Assembly: GCF_040954645.1 (NCBI RefSeq)
Contig: NC_092807.1
Span: 82,402,608-82,466,607, forward strand
Reading direction: 5' to 3'
DNA length: 64,000 nucleotides
Source of the DNA: Diabrotica undecimpunctata
Lineage: Eukaryota; Arthropoda; Insecta; Coleoptera; Chrysomelidae
Below, in pieces: positions 45,897 through 57,389 of this stretch; positions within the stretch are counted from its first letter, which is position 1, and every line of letters starts with the position of its first letter. The position numbers were made by a program, and so were the translations under genes. Below the pieces are notes generated by a model. That model saw nothing but the letters and a program-made list of their open reading frames with translations, was not told the DNA's origin and ran no database searches.

Positions 45897-48555
45897 TTAT
45901 ACCAGTTCAAAAGGCTTTGTTCTTTTGAGCCTTCTTTCTAGGTTCGTATTGTCGAGGAGCTGGATAGCCTCGACGTTTACATGATGATGGAGTCGTTGTT
46001 CATGGCTCCCTGCAAATTTCTTGATTATCTGATTGACGTCTTCCATCTTGAGGTCCCGGTGAAGGTCGTTGTTCCTAACGTACCAAGGCGCATCTACGAT
46101 GTTCCTCAGTACTTTATTCTGGAATATCTGGATTGCTTTGATGTTACTAGGCTTGGCACAGCCCCAGAGTTGGCAGCCATAGGTCCATACTGGTCTCAGT
46201 ATTTGTTTATAGACTAGGAGTTTATTATTTATGGATAGAGAGGAATGTCTTCCCATTAACTAATACATTTTCTTGTATCGGATGCCTAGTTCTCCTCTTT
46301 TCTTCTTCACGTGAGCTTTCCAGCGAAGTTTCGCATCAAGAGTGATCCCCATGTACTTTGCTGATGTTGCAATAGGCACTTGGACATCATTTATTCTAAT
46401 AGGAATATTATTAATTCTCTTATCGGTAAAATTTATATGGACTGATTTATTCTCATTCAGTTTAATTTTCCATTTTTTGGTCCATTCATGGATTTTATTT
46501 ATTGAATTTTGTAGTTTTTCTGTAGCTTCTTCGACGGTGTCACTTACCGCTAAGACAGCAGTGTCATCTGCGAAGGTAGCTATGGTGTCGTCTTCTAGTT
46601 CAGGAATATCACAGGTGTATATTAAATATAGGACTGGACCCAATACACTCCCTTGTGGAACACCTGCTTCAATATCCTTGAGATCAGTGTATGCATCTTC
46701 TTGTTTAACTCTAAAATGTCTGTTCGCTAGATATGATTGTAATATATTTGAATATTGTTTAGGCATGAATGATTTAAGTTTATGTATCAAACCCTTATGC
46801 CAGACTTTATCGAACGCCTGTGCCACATCTAGGAAGGTTGCAGAACAGACTTTTCTTTTCTCTAATGATCTTTCAATTATATCAGTTATTCTATGCACCT
46901 GGTCAATTGTCGAATGCTTATTTCTAAATCCAAATTGATGATCTGGAATTATTTTCTTTTCTTCAATTATTGGTAGGATTCTTCGCAGGAGGAGGTCCAA
47001 CACCTTGGACATCATAGGTAGGAGTGATATTGGTCTATATGATGTCACCTCATTGGGGGGTTTCCCAGGCTTTGGTATCATGATCACCTCAGCTATCTTC
47101 CATAAATCTGGAACATATTGTAGTCTAAAGACAGCATTTATTAAATTTGTTAATTTTACGATAGCTTTTCTTGGTAGATTTTTTAGCAGTCTTTCGGTAA
47201 TGAGGTCATAACCTGGTGCTTTATTTGGGTCGATTTGTTCTTTAATTAACTCAGCTACTTCTTTTGGGGAAGTTGGCTTGATATTCTCATCTATTTGCTT
47301 TGGTTCAGGCCAATCCTGGTCATCGTCTTGGTCATCTTGCAACTTAAATGTGTTCTCTAGATGAGTGACAAATCTCTCTGCCTTCTGCTGATTATTTCTG
47401 GCCCAACTACCGTCTTCCAGTTTTATTGGAGGAGAATGTAATATTGGTCTTTTAATTCTTTTTGTAGCTTTCCAAAGCGAATACTCTGTGCTGCTGTCGT
47501 TTGTTAACTCTTCCAGATAAGATTTAATAGATTCATTCTTAATTTTCTGGATTTCTCTTTTAAGTTGCTGGCTGCCATTGTTTAGGTTAGTTTTGTCTCG
47601 AGGGGCTCTCGTTTGCTGCCATTTTCTTCTTAGTTTTCTTTTTTCTTTTATTAATTCACGAATTTCTTTAGGGTAGTTATTCCCTTTAACTTTTGTTTTT
47701 AGTATGGGAGTGCAATCCCATGCTGAATCTTGAATATCTTTGACAAATAAATCTAATTCTTGATCTATCTGTTCAATTGTCTTTAGTGGCACGGCTAAAA
47801 TGATCTTTTCTTCAAGAGTTACTTTAAAACTTTCCCAGTCTGTGAGCTTATTAGTTAAGGTTGGGTTGTTCTCTTTTCTAATAATCATATCACTCATGGT
47901 TAGAATTATGGGTGAATGATCGGAGTTCATATTCCATCCTTCACAAAATGTCCAAGTAATTGGATGAGATATTTTTAATTATGAAGAAATCTCTTAAATC
48001 TGGTATTTTATTCCTATCAGTTGGCCAATAAGTTGGTTTCCCTGTAGATATTACATCTCCTTTCTGATCTTTGACAGCTGCTAATAGTTCTTTTCCTTTA
48101 GTAGTTGTAAGCCTAGAGCCCCATTGAATGTGTTTCGCATTGAAATCACCCCCAATGATATATCTATTGCCTAAACTTTTCATAAAATCAATATATTGAT
48201 CTTTTTTAATATTATGTCTAGGAGGACTATAAATTGCAGTTATGTTTATTTCTGCGTCTTTAATCCTAATACATACTGTGGTAGCTTGTATGTGTTCGGT
48301 GACATACTTCATCTCTTCATGGCGTTTGATGTTGTCTTTGACTATCACTGCACTACCTCCTTTCGCTACATTGTCCGGATGTACTGTGTGATATACCTTA
48401 TATCCATGAATTCTAATGTATGATTGATGGGTGAAGTGTGTCTCAGAAATTAAACACACATCTATCTTTTCAATATCTAGGATTGCTTGAAGCTCGCTAT
48501 GATGCTTCAGTAGACCATTGGCATTCCATTCAATTATTCTAATTTCTTGGACCAT
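45897..48555 (-). pseudogene. Jockey-type ORF2: AP endonuclease and reverse transcriptase, one frameshift and one stop
   Basis: The frame starts MVQEIRIIEWNANGLLKHHS (endonuclease motif I) at 48555. It has LISETHF, AIYSPPR, IIGGDFNAKHIQWGS and, after a frameshift near 47935, NSDHSPIILT. This completes an apurinic endonuclease-like domain. The 556-codon frame 47930-46260 contains an NKAPGYDLITERLLKNLP block, MIPKPGKPPNEVTSYRPISL, FGFRNKHSTIDQVHRI, FLDVAQAFDKVWHKGLIHKL, AGVPQGSVLGPVLYLIYTCD and the catalytic ATFADDTAVLA. A TAG at 46260-46262 breaks KKMY*LMGRHSSLS, where related elements have tryptophan. The same frame then runs to 45897 (YGCQLWGCAKPSNIKAIQIF). With only two lesions in 2.66 kb, this is the youngest large element here. 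Confidence 0.95.
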
Positions 48556-48715
48556 AACTTGATTTTGGAATAGCTCCTTTGGTGCTATGTTCCAGACGAG
48601 TAATCCTGGTATTAAAATTCTTTTCCATCTTATCTAATTTTTCTAATATTAATCTAAGTGTAACATCTGTTGCATTTTCTTGTTTAGCTGGAATTTTAAA
48701 TAATGCTGACTTCTG
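48539..48715 (-). pseudogene. C-terminal end of jockey ORF1
   Basis: The minus-strand frame QKSALFKIPAKQENATDVTL, then ILEKLDKMEKNFNTRITRLE, ends SYGPRN and a stop. It overlaps the ORF2 start by 17 nt in another frame. The leucine/lysine heptads suggest a coiled coil. The rest of ORF1 is lost by 5' truncation. Confidence 0.75.
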
Positions 48716-49189
48716 TTATTTTAGACAACTACCGTAAGTTGCACTTACTAATTCGTTCCGACATTTGTCCTTACATGTCAATATTGTCATTTTTATCTGT
48801 TGTTATCAACAGGTCCTCGAAGACACTTTGTCTCAGGACCAAGTAACCGATGTAGAGCCATACGTTGCCATGTTACCAATTCCAACGGTAACTTAAACAT
48901 CCTAATTTTTAGTAGTATATAATGTAACAGATTTGTAAATTTATAACATTTAAAGGGTTTTCACCCATAGTGGCTCATAGCATGTGCACTTTATAACCTT
49001 ATATATAATATATAAGGTTTGCATAACCTTAGTCAACATTTTAAACCTTACGTTCTTTTTAATTAAAGTAGTTAATTACTTTCAGGTTACACTGATGATG
49101 GAATTTACATTCCGAAAACGTTCTGTATTTGTGATATAGCCCGTTTGGGTATTTTATTTATACCTTTTACTAAAAATTTTAAAATAAAA
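48716..49189. other. Non-coding, PLE-terminal-like sequence with hairpin
   Basis: This contains the hairpin GGTCCT...AGGACC (48811-48839) and the hammerhead-like motif at 49092. It has no coding frame and could be an orphan PLE terminal repeat. Confidence 0.4.
49092..49117 (+). ncRNA. Hammerhead ribozyme-like motif, exact core
   Basis: CTGATGA (49092-49098) is followed by T, a perfect stem GGAAT-TTAC-ATTCC and GAAA (49114-49117), then ACG. ACA before and TGT after can pair as a short stem I. This matches the minimal hammerhead known from Penelope-like elements. Activity is not shown. Confidence 0.6.
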
Positions 49190-49395
49190 ATTTGTTTATT
49201 TATTTAACACTTTTATAGAACCTGACTTTAATTGCGAGAAAATTCAAAAATTTCATAAGAAAGCTGCACTATTCGCCTTTAAAACGCTTTGCTATTTTTT
49301 GGTGCCTCAGGTTTAACATTCTTAGAAAAATTCAGCTTGTTCGTATGATTTTTAGAGTTTCAGTGGCAGTTTCGTCTCTGACGACTAGAGTGTAA
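49190..49395. repeat. Solo right arm of IR family 1
   Basis: The blocks tttgtttatttatttaacacttttata, attcttagaaaaattcagcttgttcgtatgattttt and tcgtctctgacgactagagt match the right ends of copies at 22787 and 28857. Confidence 0.8.
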
Positions 49396-50029
49396 ATAAA
49401 TAAATTTATTTATAGCAAAACTAAAGCATCTCTAGCATTTGGTAATACGTTTTTTTAGATGGTTTACGTTATACGTGATACGTTTTCTATTGTATATAAC
49501 TTCGCCGCAAATGCCGGTCAACTTTGGCCGGTTATATCTTATTAATCACTACTTCTTTTATAAAAAAAGTCTTGACTAGTCTTTGTTAGGGCTTCCGTTT
49601 TCTGAATTTAATTTTATTAACTAGTTACCGAGATATTCTATTTGTTTATAAGCCAAAAAATTGTTTCTAATTTTAAAAAATTCCTGATGCCGTCCAAATA
49701 TTCCAATTTCAATTCAATAAACTACTTTAAATCATATAAGTGCGTTTTTATGAGTAAAAAAATTGGCAAGCAAACCTAAAAAATTAAATTATATACAGGT
49801 ATATTAGGTCTCTAAAAAACTTTTAACTAAAAATTAATAATGAAAAAAATATTATTAAACATTTTGTTCTTTGCTAGTTTTGTTAGGTAAGTGAAAGAAA
49901 CATATAATCGTATCTGAATTCGGAAATGTACATGCTACGACCTGCTCATAGTTAGTGAATTCTTGAGAAGTTTATGCTAATGGAGAAAGACTAAGCATTT
50001 TCTCTAACCCCATCTAAAAATATCTTATG
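49396..50029. other. AT-rich non-coding sequence
   Basis: No frame or repeat was identified. Confidence 0.5.
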
Positions 50030-51960
50030 AGCAAAAAGGTCAAAGTGCAACCAAAACCCGGAGAAACTTATTCTAAAATCACTAAGACTCTCATAAAAAA
50101 TAAGGTAGAGAACTGATTACTATTACTAATAACAGCCTAAACTCGATAGCAACAGGTAAATCTAGTTACTGGCGTTCAGATCCTAAAAAAATTCATATGC
50201 GCATAGAATTTAGCTTTAATCTTGCATCCGATTATTTTCCAATTATGTTCTACAACCTACTTCGCTGAGATAGTGCAAAAAACAAAAGATCCACATTTAT
50301 TCAACAAAAACACAAATTGGATCGCTTTTAGAGAAAAACTAGACCAAGCAATCGACTAGAAAGCAAAGCAATCGACAAAAATATTATATAGAACTGGCAT
50401 TAGAAAACATTACATTAAGAAATAAAACTACTGCCTGATATGCACGCACGTAGTAATAACAATACATATTTAAGGATGAAAACTCAATTGTAGTTAGACA
50501 AAAAATTACAAGAAAAAGGAAACTTCACTTTTAAATCGGAAACTTTCAAAAAATGGCATAAATTCAGAAAAGCAGCCAATAAATGACATTATAGTAAGGT
50601 CACATCAGAATTAAAAACACTTTTATACATGATTACAAGTCAAACTATAAAAACATACCTGGAAAGATTAACATCTACAGAATCAACAGGTTATATTCTC
50701 TGGAATGCAACAGGAAAAATGAAGCTGAATACCCCTGATGATGAAAGACAACTCTGGACTCTAAGCTAGAAATAAAAGGAAATTGGCAAATAAATTTGGG
50801 AAATATTTCAAAAATGTTTTTAAATCCTACGACTTTGTACAAATAGAGGAAGATAACGAATTTCAAAGATTCCTCGAAACATCTGATCAAATGGATTTGC
50901 CTACTCAAAAATTTACTTGTAAAGAAATCTTTAATGTAAAAAACAAACAATGACGATGTGAAAATAAATAATGAAAATTAATCCTAGAAAGACCCTTGAG
51001 TAGAACCTTATAACTGCAAAAGTATTACAGAACATTACTGAAAAGGAAACAAAGAATTTAATATTTAATACAATTCTAGTCCACAATAACTTCCTTAACC
51101 AATGAAAAGTTGCGCAAATTCTTATAATATTAAAACCTAAAAATGTGCATATAAGTTGACATCCTACAGACCTATAAGTTTTATACCAATGATCTCTAAA
51201 GTATTTAAAAAACTTCTCACAAAACGTTTAGAGCTGATCTTCTTAGAGCGAAGCTTAATCCCACCACTTAATTTGGGTTCAGCATCAAATATGGTACCAT
51301 ATAAAGTTTATTGATTAATAAAACAGACAAATAATGACCTGGAGAAAAATAGGTACTATTACGCATTATTTTTGGAAATCAGTCCTGCTTTTGACAAAAG
51401 TGTGGCACAACGAACTTCTATATAAATGTATATAAATATTTTTCCTCCATTTATCCAATATCTTTTTTGTTAAAAAGCATGATGACTTACCAACTAAAAG
51501 AATAACAACAGCTGACACATATGCTGATGACACGCTGTTCTTTCGTCACATATAAATTAAAAAAAACATTACAAAATTTGTAAATGAATCTAAACAAAAT
51601 TTTAAAGAAATAATAAAACATGGAAAATCAAAGTAAATGAAACCAAATCGTGTGCCATAAGACATTCATAATGCGATGGAAAACTTATCCTCTAGTTTAT
51701 TTAAATGATGTCAAATAATGGAAGTAAGTTCCACAAAATATCTAGGTCTAGATTTGGATTAAAGACTATCTTGGCAGAAGCACTTCTGTATTAAAAGAAA
51801 ACAACTTGGACTCAACCTACATAAACTCTACTCGATGATTGGCAGAAAATTGCAATTAACATCAGAACACAATATACCTAGTTATCTACAAATCTATAAT
51901 AAAACCCGTGTGAACTTGCTGAATACAATTATGGCGTACAGCTAGTAACTCTAACTTGTA
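50030..51960 (+). pseudogene. Ancient jockey-type element, heavily decayed
   Basis: Scattered fragments keep the order of an ORF2: linker remnants (50200-50900), then LQNITEKETKNLIFNTILVH, KYLKNFSQ with NVHIS-type pieces near the FRPIS motif (about 51160-51200), and YYALFLEISPAFDKSVAQRT-like decay near 51355-51410. Then come TTADTYADDTLFF with YADD (51505-51545) and STKYLGLDLD (about 51728). The tail reads RKQLGLNLHKLYSMIGRKLQ and PSYLQIYNKTRV. Stops occur every 10-20 codons. It is related to, and far older than, the element at 45688-48715. Confidence 0.7.
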
Positions 51961-52839
51961 AATTTTTCAAAATTATAGTAAATGCTCACTGGTATATGTC
52001 CAATGAAGCGATAGGAACAAACCTAAAAGTTATTACTATCAAGGGCGAAATCTCCAATGTTAGCAGAAAATACAAAGAGAGAAAAGGCTTGAACACACAG
52101 AATGTGATCTATCGCGGCGGGTAGCGATATCTGATCAAGGCTGGCGGGTGATGTACTTGTATTATACAGTATAGCATTAAACCAGTCACACAAAGAAAGA
52201 TCTGTCGCAGCGTGCCAGTCTTTAGCGCTTTAAAGAGCTATATAGTTATACAAAGTTACACATTTATCGCGTAATTAATTTGATAAAAAAGAAATAACTC
52301 ATTAAAAAAGTGCGAAAATATAATATGTATATTTTGTTTGACACATGTCACAAATACTATAAAGATGTGGTAACCAAGGCCGAAGCAGGGAATCAAGTAG
52401 CTACAAAACTGAATATTACAAGTATCGCTTTAATTTTACACAAATAATTTATGTGCAAGAGTATAAAATATGATTATTTTAATATTATAATTAAAACAAA
52501 TTTATACAGTGCATATAGATATATACACTTTATTGCAACAAAAATTAAAAAAAAACTATAAATTAGTGTGGCTTATCTATCAAATTTGCTATACCAATTT
52601 TGGTAATGGCAGCCCAGAAAAGGGATGCAGAAAATTTGTCAAACAATTACATCAGGTCTCTGAAATTGTGGATCAATTAGACTTTGCTCGATAGTTGGGA
52701 TACAAGTTATACCGTAAGATCAAAACTTCCGGGATGAAAGCTAGGGGTTTTGATTGGGTCCGATATGAACCAGAGATGGGTGTGTGGTCAATCTGTTACA
52801 AGCAAGTAGGTTTTAAAGTGCCCTCTTCAAAAAATTGTG
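51961..52839. other. Non-coding; possible old transposase scrap
   Basis: A frame at about 52363-52440 reads YKDVVTKAEAGNQVATKLNI, faintly like the helix-turn-helix of pogo/Tigger-type transposases, followed by AT-rich sequence. The short frames at 52509-52694 and 52695-52907 show no known motif. Confidence 0.25.
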
Positions 52840-52864
52840 GTGGCTACTTCATCTATTTATTGAA

Positions 52865-52898
52865 GACGTTTCGCTTTCTGCTCAGAAAACATCATCAG
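52865..52898 (-). ncRNA. Hammerhead ribozyme-like motif, exact core, minus strand
   Basis: Read on the minus strand: CTGATGA (52898-52892), TG, stem TTTCTG-AG-CAGAAA, GC and GAAACGTC (52872-52865). The CTGATGA and GAAA boxes are exact and a GTC cleavage-type triplet follows. A related motif in the opposite orientation is at 57356. They belong to the same terminal repeat (shared aataaatagatgaagtagcc). Confidence 0.6.
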
Positions 52899-52973
52899 TT
52901 CATCTAAAAAGAACAATATGAAAAACAAAACATCCATAGAGAAGTTATAACATGTGTGTTACCTTAAACAGAC

Positions 52974-52976
<3 letters not shown>

Positions 52977-53060
<84 letters not shown>
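52977..53060. repeat. (TA)n microsatellite
   Basis: TA array with two taaata/attta interruptions. Confidence 0.97.
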
Positions 53061-53607
53061 AGTGGTGATTCTTGTGGATGCAGTCTATTTGACCCACAAG
53101 ACAAAGAAAACTCTTTGACTTACTGTCAAGCTTTCGAATTTATTTTTAGTTCTTTTTCAAAATATGCCTTAACAAATAAGTATAAAAACTATGTAGTTAT
53201 AATTATAAATTTTTTTACTTAATAAGTTTACTTTACAAATCGCACCATCACACATATATTAAAATTAAGAAAAAATATATATCACCGCAACATCACACAT
53301 ATATATGTACATTAATCAAGCCAACACGACAATAACAAATATATCGACAATATACTTAATTATTTTCAGAAAAAAATTTTTTTTTATTTTTTATGTATGT
53401 ACAATGGTGCGTTTTGTAAAGTACAACTTATTCTGTAATCTCACGACTACTAAGTAAGAAAATTAATAATTATTATAATTTTTATACTTATTTGTTAACA
53501 GATGTCTTGAAAAAGAATTAAAAATAAATTTGACAGTAAGTGAAAGAGTTTTCTTTATCTTGTGGGCCAAATAGACTACATCCTCAAGAAACACCACTTG
53601 ATATTTA
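53061..53607. repeat. Large imperfect palindrome between (TA)n arrays (PLE terminal-type)
   Basis: The left arm (53061 to about 53250) and right arm (about 53400-53607) are reverse complements with mismatches: aagtggtgattcttgtgga against tcctcaagaaacaccactt, gacaaagaaaactctttgac, tagttctttttcaa, and tactttacaaatcgcaccat against atggtgcgttttgtaaagta. Each arm has a CTTGAAAAAGAA...TTCGAAA-like hammerhead remnant. The middle holds short acacatatat repeats. Confidence 0.8.
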
Positions 53608-53630
53608 AATCAACAGTCTATAATAAATTT

Positions 53631-53743
<113 letters not shown>

Positions 53744-53786
53744 AATTTTTAACTGACATCTTATAATTATAATAACAACTTTAATA

Positions 53787-55103
53787 TTGTTGATTCTTTT
53801 CATTTTAGTGAATTTATTAATAATTTTTGATGTGGTATCTCTTTTCACTAATTTACCTCTTTCTAGTGTTATTACCTCCTTAAGAAATCACAGGAACTCC
53901 ATCCAACCTAACTGTCCTGTATCCTGGGACGTATTTGCAGAACTTTTTCAATTAATATTTGACACTAATTTTTTGGTCTTCAACGACAAATATTACCTTC
54001 AAATGTTTGGGACACCTATGGGTTCCTCAATCTCTCCCATCCTGGTTAATTATGTACTGGATAATTTAGTATCTGACTGTTTGGGTCTTTTAGATTTCCA
54101 AATCCCTTTTATTAAACGGTATGTTGATGACTTATTACTAGCCTTAACTCCAGACAAGATTCAGGCCACCTTGTCTTTATTCAATAAGTTTGATCCTCAT
54201 TTACAGTTCACTGTTGAACTTGAGGACTCCAACACAAATAGTATTCCCTTCTTAGACATGCGTGTCAGTAGAATGGGAGGTAACACCCTAACTACAAGTT
54301 GGTACAGGAAACCAATGGCCTCTAATAGGTTTCTCAACTACCACTCTTGTCACCCCTTTAAATATAAATTAAACCTTATTAAAGCTTTAAGCTGCAGGCT
54401 AAATAGACTGACACATCCGATTAATCGAAGGGAATCCCTTCAATTACTTAAGAATATTCTGATTGAGAATTCCTATCCATCCTCCCTTATTAATAAATAC
54501 CTTTTCGTTCAAAGCTATGGTTCTTCTTTAAATGACATACCCAATGGTGACCAACTTAGAATAATATCAAATAATTCAATTAACAACACTGTTCTGCCTA
54601 ATACTGTACTTGGGAATCCTACTACCCATTACTCACCGTTACCTTATTTTCCTCAAGTTACTGAGAAACTCGTTAAACTGTACAAACATAACGTACCGGT
54701 TAAAATTGCAATTAAGAATGCTAAGACTGTCAGGAATTTGTTTTCTAAAACTAAAACACCTCTGTCCCTTCTGGAACAAGTTAATGTAATATATCATATA
54801 CCTTGTGCTGAGTGTGACTCATGTTACATCGGTCAGACAGGGAGATCACTGAGAGGACGTCTTACGACACACCGCAGTGATATTAATTTATCTAAACATA
54901 CTTGTGCTCTTGCCCAACATGCTATTAGCACTAAGCATGAAGTAAACTTTAATGAAGTTAAAATTCTTGGCACTGAACGCAATCTCGTTAAAAGACAGTT
55001 TTTAGAAATGTGTTCAATATTAAAACATCCAAATACCCTTAATAAGAGAACCGACATTAGTAATTTGAGCCAAATTTATCATGCATTAATTTTGCAGAAT
55101 TAG
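53787..55103 (+). CDS. PLE reverse transcriptase with GIY-YIG endonuclease, intact 438-codon frame
   Basis: An uninterrupted frame starts close to RT motif A (IFDVVSLFTNLPLSSV; upstream frame-shifted VDSFHFSEFINNF suggests a small deletion just before). It has FGTPMGSSISPILVNYVLDN, catalytic KRYVDDLLLAL, IPFLDMRVSRMGG, the SWYRKPMASNRFLNYHSCHP block, and a linker. The complete GIY-YIG domain reads VIYHIPCAECDSCYIGQTGR, then SLRGRLTTHRSD, a histidine-rich QHAISTKHEV and the glutamate helix KRQFLEMCSIL. It ends IYHALILQN and a stop. It lacks the N-terminal part of a full PLE protein (about 800 aa). It is flanked by TA arrays on both sides and followed by a related GIY-YIG-only copy at 55796. 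No lesions occur within the frame, so it is young or recently copied. Confidence 0.9.
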   Translation: MLILFILVNLLIIFDVVSLFTNLPLSSVITSLRNHRNSIQPNCPVSWDVFAELFQLIFDTNFLVFNDKYYLQMFGTPMGSSISPILVNYVLDNLVSDCLGLLDFQIPFIKRYVDDLLLALTPDKIQATLSLFNKFDPHLQFTVELEDSNTNSIPFLDMRVSRMGGNTLTTSWYRKPMASNRFLNYHSCHPFKYKLNLIKALSCRLNRLTHPINRRESLQLLKNILIENSYPSSLINKYLFVQSYGSSLNDIPNGDQLRIISNNSINNTVLPNTVLGNPTTHYSPLPYFPQVTEKLVKLYKHNVPVKIAIKNAKTVRNLFSKTKTPLSLLEQVNVIYHIPCAECDSCYIGQTGRSLRGRLTTHRSDINLSKHTCALAQHAISTKHEVNFNEVKILGTERNLVKRQFLEMCSILKHPNTLNKRTDISNLSQIYHALILQN

Positions 55104-55195
55104 GCCTGATATGTTGTTTACTTTAAATTTTGTCCCACAATGGGTTTTTTCTTATCACATTTTTATATAATAAATTTAAATAAAAATAAAATAAA

Positions 55196-55196
<1 letters not shown>

Positions 55197-55250
<54 letters not shown>
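55197..55250. repeat. (TA)n microsatellite at the PLE 3' end
   Basis: It follows aaataaaataaaata, the same 3' sequence that precedes the TA array after the second PLE copy. Confidence 0.97.
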
Positions 55251-55251
<1 letters not shown>

Positions 55252-55736
55252 AAAAAGTTCTTTAAAGTTATTTATATTTATAGTATGGAACCTAATGGTA
55301 TAGAACATTACTTTCATCAAACAAACAATTACATTTCACCTATCTCTACTTCATTGGATAAAATCTGTCTCCTCAAGAACTTCCCCGTTTACTGTTAAAC
55401 AATTACAATAGTTGACCTGAGTTCTCCAATCAACAATACAAGATAGTTTGAACCATGTTCTTTCAACCATCAATTAATAGAGTACCGGCATGTAAGTAAT
55501 GTTTTATTTATTTGTTTATTTATTAATTCATTACAGTTTAATAGACTATTTTACCAATTTGTGGGTCTTACCTTGTCTGCTTAAACATTTTATTCATTTA
55601 TAAAACCACAGACATGTAATATTGGCATAATTACTGTAATTTATATAATTTATATCACCTACCTTTGTTTTATCTTTATTAGACAACACCCTAATATGGG
55701 ATTATTATTTTCACCATTTTAACTTTGTATCGTGAC

Positions 55737-55769
55737 CTAAGGATGCTTTGCATATTATAGAAAGCGAAA
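55737..55769 (+). ncRNA. Hammerhead-like motif at the head of PLE copy 2
   Basis: CTAAGGA (55737-55743), TGCTTT-loop-AAAGC and GAAACCGGTC (GAAA 55766-55769). Stem II pairs well; the first box differs at two positions from CTGATGA. It lies just upstream of the second PLE fragment, where a terminal repeat is expected. Confidence 0.45.
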
Positions 55770-55795
55770 CCGGTCGTCCGATTAGTTAAATTAAA

Positions 55796-56280
55796 TTGAT
55801 TGTGAGTAAGTCTAACTTATTATTTCTTTTACCTTATTATAATATACCTGTTAAAATTGCAGTAAGCAATAACAATGCCAAGACTGTCAGAAACTTATTA
55901 TCAAAAACTAAAACAGCCTTGTCCCTTTTGGAACAAGTCAATGTCATCTATCACATACCTTGTGCTGAGTGTGACTCATGCTACATCGGTCAGACAGGGA
56001 GATCAATGCGAGGGTGTCTTACTACACACTGTAGTGATATTAACTTATCCAAGCATGCTTGCGCTCTTGCTCAACATGCTATTAACACTAATCACAAGGT
56101 TGACTTTAATGAAGTTAAGATTCTTGGTAATAAACGCAATCTCGTAAAAAGGCAGTTTTTGGAAATGTGTTCAATAATTAAACACACTAACGCTCTAAAT
56201 AAAATTGTCTCCTAGGGTGTTTGTTTACATAAATTTTCACTATTTAAATAAATTCAAATAAAATAAAATAACATACTATT
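55796..56280 (+). pseudogene. Second, 5'-truncated PLE copy (GIY-YIG domain only)
   Basis: The frame 55796-56215 repeats the last 130 codons of the upstream PLE with scattered differences: YNIPVKIAVSNNNAKTVRNL, EQVNVIYHIPCAECDSCYIG, QTGRSMRGCLTTHCSDINLS and KRQFLEMCSIIKHTNALNKI, then a truncated end. The 3' untranslated region ends in aaataaaataaaataac and runs into the TA array at 56285. The GIY-YIG tyrosines and glutamate are intact. The copy has the tandem, truncated arrangement known for Penelope-type elements. Confidence 0.88.
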
Positions 56281-56284
56281 CTTA

Positions 56285-56500
<216 letters not shown>

Positions 56501-57355
56501 CAATTTTTGATGAAATAGTTAAATCAAATTTTTAAATGAATTTGATTCATAGAATTCTCATTAATTTCTCAGTTCCACATTATTATGAAACTTGGACTGT
56601 TGAAAGTTGAATTGAATCTGCACCTGTGACTGGCTAACCAGTTATAACTTAGACACTTATATGATATTTAGAGATTGACCTCACTTGTTTGTTCCTTTTC
56701 TCCGAGCCAGAACCTATAGGGAAGATGGTGTTTTTAAACATCTTTTTATTTCATTTAATGGTTCGTACAGACAAGGTTTTCACCTTCTTTTTTATATATT
56801 TTTTAAACTTACCGCCTTATTACATTAGCGGTTGGTAACTCGCCTCGTTGTGTGTCATGTTTTGACTTCAAGGACACTGCCTTTTCACGTGATAGCTATG
56901 TGGATCTGAAATGTGCTCCCATTTGCCAGGTGTCTGCTGTAAGCATTGGAAGATTTTGTTATAATTCATTACACATTTTATAATATTACTATAATAAACT
57001 CAATAGTGTTACCTAAAGTAAAAATAAAATAAATTAATATCATACTGTTGGAAGTGTGATCCTATGATCTTGTTAGTTCGCGGCAAATACTTATTTTTTA
57101 CATAAGTTTTTTTACATATTTTTTTAAATTACATGTACTATAACCACATGATCTTTTGCTGTGCTATGTTTGAAAGACATTGTAAACTGTATTTAGTTTC
57201 AATTGATTGTTTATACAACCTAACTATTTAATGTCTAGTGTTTTAAGCTTCTTTACATTTTACACCATTGACTGCCACATGTCTTTTTAAGGTAACACAT
57301 TTATATTGACATTTCAATGGATGTTTGGTTTTTCATATTGCGCTTTTTAGATGAA
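56501..57355. other. Non-coding module between two TA arrays
   Basis: It has no coding frame. Its right end carries the hammerhead-like motif at 57356 and sequence shared in inverse orientation with 52840-52975 (ggtaacaca, gatgtttggtttttcatattg). It is probably PLE untranslated or terminal-repeat sequence. Confidence 0.45.
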
Positions 57356-57389
57356 CTGATGATGCTTTCTGATTAGAGAGTGAAACGTC
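57356..57389 (+). ncRNA. Hammerhead ribozyme-like motif, exact core
   Basis: CTGATGA (57356-57362), TG, stem CTTTCT-GATT-AGAGAG, T and GAAACGTC (57382-57389). Both core boxes are exact and stem II has one G-U type pair. It is the inverted counterpart of 52865-52898. Confidence 0.6.

Larger units (their letters stand above)
45688..48715 (-). mobile_element. Nearly complete jockey-type non-LTR retrotransposon, 5'-truncated
   Basis: On the minus strand the order is the ORF1 C-terminus (48715-48539), ORF2 (48555-45897), a 3' untranslated region of about 200 bp, and a poly(A) run (12 T at 45688-45699 on the plus strand). ORF1 and ORF2 overlap by 17 nt. No flanking target duplication was recognised. 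Confidence 0.85.

Noticed and set aside
46342..46938. 198-codon plus-strand frame
   Set aside because: Antisense of the jockey-type reverse transcriptase; composition and position fit a shadow frame.
52363..52907. Pogo/Tigger transposase
   Set aside because: Only one weak helix-turn-helix-like phrase; no DDE motif or terminal repeats could be supported.
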